Shown here one piece after another: positions 61,061 through 64,000 of a stretch of 64,000 nt of DNA. This DNA is from Viscum album (Eukaryota > Streptophyta > Magnoliopsida > Santalales > Viscaceae). The notes under the pieces were generated by a model that did no database searches, was not told the DNA's origin, and saw nothing but the letters and a program-made list of their open reading frames with translations. Made by a program: the position numbers and the translations under genes. Location: positions 1,863,794,988-1,863,858,987 of the forward strand of contig OY728128.1 in NCBI GenBank assembly GCA_963277665.1, read 5' to 3'. Position 1 is the stretch's first letter, and the number at the start of each line of letters is the position of its first letter.

Positions 61061-62950
61061 AAACGTTAAATAACTCCCTTTCTACATAATATAGGCCTTA
61101 TTTATATTATTAACCCCAACGGTAATTCTTTACATATAAACCTAAATAGGTTCTCTAAAGAAGATGTCAAAATATTAAATGTGATTATATGTTTTATTTA
61201 TTTGTATACTTAAATTAAAAAATTATAAAATTTGATAATATAACAAAAAAATCTATATAATATAGTCATATTTTATTATGTTAATGGATTATGCATTCCC
61301 ATCTCTACTCTATCAGATGGGAAATGAAACTATTGATCATGTGTGTGGAAAAAATCCTCTTCGTGAACCGACATAACTTATTTTCCATCACCACCTTTAA
61401 AGGGTGGATATAATGATGAAATTAACATAATTATATGATATTTATGGGATTATTAAATATGTGGAATTATAATATTATATATACTTTCTTAATTGTCATT
61501 ATGTCGGGGATATGATAACGTCGCTCCTGTGTATGGTGGACAACAACCTCACGAAGCGATGCAAATTGTTTTTTCTTATTATTTACTTTAAATGTAGTAT
61601 GGTTAATGTTTATTAATAAATTTTATACTTATAATATAACCATACATATGGAAATAGAATATCAAAAATAACTCCAATATTCCAGTCTGTTAGAAAATAA
61701 TGCCACTCAACCGTACGCGTGGACTACTGTATCCACATAGCAATATGATTTTTTTGTTTTTATTTTAACATGGATGTTTAAAAGTATTTATTTGATTAAT
61801 ATGAAATATATATATCAAATAAAAATTATTTTGGAATTTTTAATTAATATTATTTCCTTTTTCTCATTAATCAAAAAGTGGAAACTACATAATTGTGTAC
61901 TTACTATCTATCGTCCCCTTGAATAGTGTAATTCATAATCTACATATAAATTTTATATATTACTCTCAATAAATATATATTTAATTTATATGATACATTT
62001 ATAATGGTGAAAATTATTTATATATTTTATTCATGATTATATTATAATGACCAAACTAATCAAACTAAAATATACTAGAAAAACAAGGCAATTATCAGCT
62101 GAAATTGGGATTTTAACAATGAATTTTTAAAAAATGGGTGATAAATAACTATAATTCAATCATATATGGTATTATAAATATGATTATGATTATTTAATTT
62201 ATATATAATAAATCTATATTTTTTATGAATGTGTTTTTTACACATAAAAAGGAAGTTATACATGAAGTAAGGGTTTCTCATTTTTCTTTTACTTATGTTG
62301 GAAATATTCATTATTCATCACTTATTTATTATATTATGTGATTATAATTCCTATTTGATATGATATATCATGGATATATTTATATTCATGTTATCAAATG
62401 TTTAATTTTATGTTATTTATTTTATGGGTCCTATGCTTTAGAGGTTATGAATGTGGTAAGGTTTTATTTCATAATCTCATTGTTATTCGAGATTGAATTC
62501 AAATAATTATTCCTTATTTTAATTATTATTTATTTATATATTTATTGAATTATAATTTTCTATTATAATGTTTTTAATAAAAAATTTCATGTAATAGTAC
62601 ATTCTTTATATTTTTTTTTCTAAAAATGATTGACAAATTTTTTTAATATAATATGCCTTTAGTTATCTTTTCGGTTTTTAATCATTTTTCCAAAAAACCC
62701 ATGTTTTCTATAAAAAACCTCAACCTTTTAAAATGATTTATTAATAATATTTTTAACTATTTATCATTTCAAAAAAAAATATAGGAAATTTCTTGTCATT
62801 TTTAAAATAAGGACAATTGTTATTTTATCAAAAAAATTATAGAATCATTATTTTAAGAGGTAAGACATGAAAAAAAATCCACCATCATAAACAGTTAATG
62901 TTTAAAAGCATTTTATAGAATTTATCATAGGTTATGGTGCAAAAAATCAC
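61061..62950 (+). repeat. Element B 3' LTR, right part (truncated)
   Basis: B's LTR resumes after D: AGGTTCTCTAAAGAAGATG (61,148) matches GTGGCTCTATTAAGAGGAGG (32,291). The four subrepeats lie at 61,341, 61,529, 61,712 and 61,894. TAGTGTAATTCATAATC (61,924) shows the uninterrupted site into which C went in the 5' LTR. Later blocks match 43,320-43,890. Homology fades near 62,950 at CATAGGTTATGG, so ~1.1 kb of LTR end is missing. Confidence 0.65.
61310..61935 (+). repeat. LTR subrepeat array, four copies (element B 3' LTR)
   Basis: Copies: ATGTGTGTGGA...CCTCTTCGTGAACCG (61,340), CTGTGTATGGTGGACAAC then CTCACGAAGCG (61,527), CGTACGCGTGGACTACTG then ATCCACATAG (61,712), and TTGTGTACTTACTATC then GTCCCCTTGAATAG (61,893). 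Steps are ~183-188 bp. Confidence 0.6.
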
Positions 62951-64000
62951 TAGATGAATTTTTGTTGAGGATCCTTTAAGATATTTATGGATATAAATAC
63001 CAAATCATTGTTCCATAGAAATTTATGGTCATCTAGATTCTAAAATATATTGTGAATATTGAAGACCTCCTGATACTCAAGGGTTAGTAACATTAGTGAT
63101 TATCTAGAGGTGAACTGTTTGAGGGGATTCTCTAGTCCACCAATTCCCTTAATTGATGTAAATATATTATTACAAAAAACAATTCATGGTACTTATCTCA
63201 CCTGAACTATGTACAGATTCATTTCATCCTAAATTAATTATCATTATGTCTCTAAATTTTATAGTGTAGTAGTCATCTCATAGATTAGATCATTTTGGGT
63301 TTCATCATAATGTTTCTAGCCTCAAGCTAGTCAGATGACTTGTGAAGTGGAATGACAGTTGTTCTGTGATGAGAGGTCACATTAATCCACTATAGAGGGA
63401 GATGTGTCGATTTACACACTATGTCTGGAATTTTTTAAACCCCAAATTTTATCCTTGTAAATTAGTATAGGGTTATCCATTTCTAAGGATATATGTGATG
63501 TGTAGTAAAGATATCTCTGATGACCTCTTGATATGGATGATATCCTCAAAGATGATCAGTGCTGACCTTCTGACAGACCTTGATCTCCTCAATTAGATAA
63601 ATGATACATGAATCCCTAGATTATTCATTATTTTTTTCTTTGCTAACCAAAATGTTTAACCATTCCATTACTATTTTCTATGTTTTGATGGGAGTTCTAG
63701 GTTAGTATCTATGGTGTAATTCCATGATTCATGTACTATTTTTCAATTTAATGTGGACATATTCTGGTAAATTCACATATCTCAGATGATCATTTAGAAA
63801 AAATAATTCCACACCTACTTAATAACTAGTATCACAGTCATAATTATCATATGAATCGATAATGATGAGATTAGCTTCAGAAGTGTTCAATGTTAGAGAG
63901 ATTAAAGCATCGATGGATATGAAAACAAGATGGGTTTTTTATAAACATTCACAATGGCAATCATCAGTGCCTGGGTAAATATTTCACCAAAAATGTATTA
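62951..64000. other. Unassigned DNA at the right end
   Basis: Composition changes from the T-rich LTR to more mixed sequence, and no match to the A-D LTRs or gag-pol was found. No open frame of note. It may be another element cutting off B's 3' LTR, or older flanking DNA. Confidence 0.35.

Larger units (their letters stand above)
30997..62950 (+). mobile_element. Element B: old Ty3/gypsy element split by elements C and D
   Basis: B is reconstructed from four LTR pieces and one interior. The 5' LTR is 30,997-33,088 plus 42,799-44,867. The interior is 44,868-47,609. The 3' LTR is 47,610-48,823 plus 61,061 to about 62,950, where homology stops. The pieces on either side of C and D align colinearly with the uninterrupted counterpart in the other LTR, so both later elements lie inside B. 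B is related to A and D: it shares the subrepeats, the U5 block and gag, but has its own LTR subfamily. The 3' LTR seems to lose its last ~1.1 kb to truncation or another insertion. The left end is uncertain by some tens of bases. Confidence 0.7.

Noticed and set aside
1..64000. CRISPR array, tRNA, rRNA or bacterial operon
   Set aside because: No regularly spaced identical short repeats, no cloverleaf with the standard A and B boxes, no ribosome-binding-site-led gene clusters. The ~188-bp LTR subrepeats are too few, too long and too diverged for CRISPR.

Overview
This window looks like plant nuclear DNA from a large, AT-rich, CpG-poor, repeat-filled genome. No host gene, tRNA, rRNA, CRISPR array or bacterial feature could be supported. 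Almost every recognisable segment belongs to decayed Ty3/gypsy LTR retrotransposons. The best-preserved copy has a two-knuckle gag, an aspartic protease, reverse transcriptase, RNase H, integrase and a C-terminal chromodomain, and its primer-binding site resembles the plant initiator-tRNA-Met site (TGGTATCA...). With LTRs of about 3.5-4.5 kb, this points to chromoviruses of the Tekay/Del type. The species cannot be named from the sequence.

Layout. 1-1,959: AT-rich, unassigned. About 1,960-4,137: minus-strand LTR fragment related to element B. 4,138-14,111: old unassigned DNA with one ~432-bp tandem dimer. 14,112-24,771: element A, two ~4.1-kb LTRs around a deleted 2.3-kb interior that keeps only gag zinc knuckles and a foreign GC-richer piece. 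24,772-30,996: unassigned. 30,997 to about 62,950: a nest. Element B is the oldest. Its 5' LTR (30,997-33,088 plus 42,799-44,867) is split by element C (33,089-42,798), a non-autonomous element with ~4.4-kb LTRs and under 0.9 kb of interior. Its 3' LTR (47,610-48,823 plus 61,061 to about 62,950) is split by element D (48,824-61,060), the copy with recognisable pol. About 62,951-64,000: unassigned.

Relationships. A, B and D share LTR architecture: a pyrimidine-rich TATA region, a GAAGAGGTAAAT motif downstream, a conserved motif repeated at ~183-190 bp spacing, a U5-side block around GATGCATCGGTAGG, and a TTTTTCCTAG motif before the LTR end. C has an unrelated U3/R half but shares the U5 block and the tRNA-Met primer site, as expected of an element mobilised in trans by its chromovirus relatives. 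All copies are dead: stops and frameshifts fill the coding regions, and several catalytic residues in D are lost, often by changes that fit C-to-T decay at methylated sites.

No convincing new functional system was found. The observations most worth checking are the ~188-bp LTR subrepeat, a possible LTR-embedded intron, and the chimeric large-LTR element C. All alignments were done by eye, so boundaries are approximate unless an LTR terminus is quoted.
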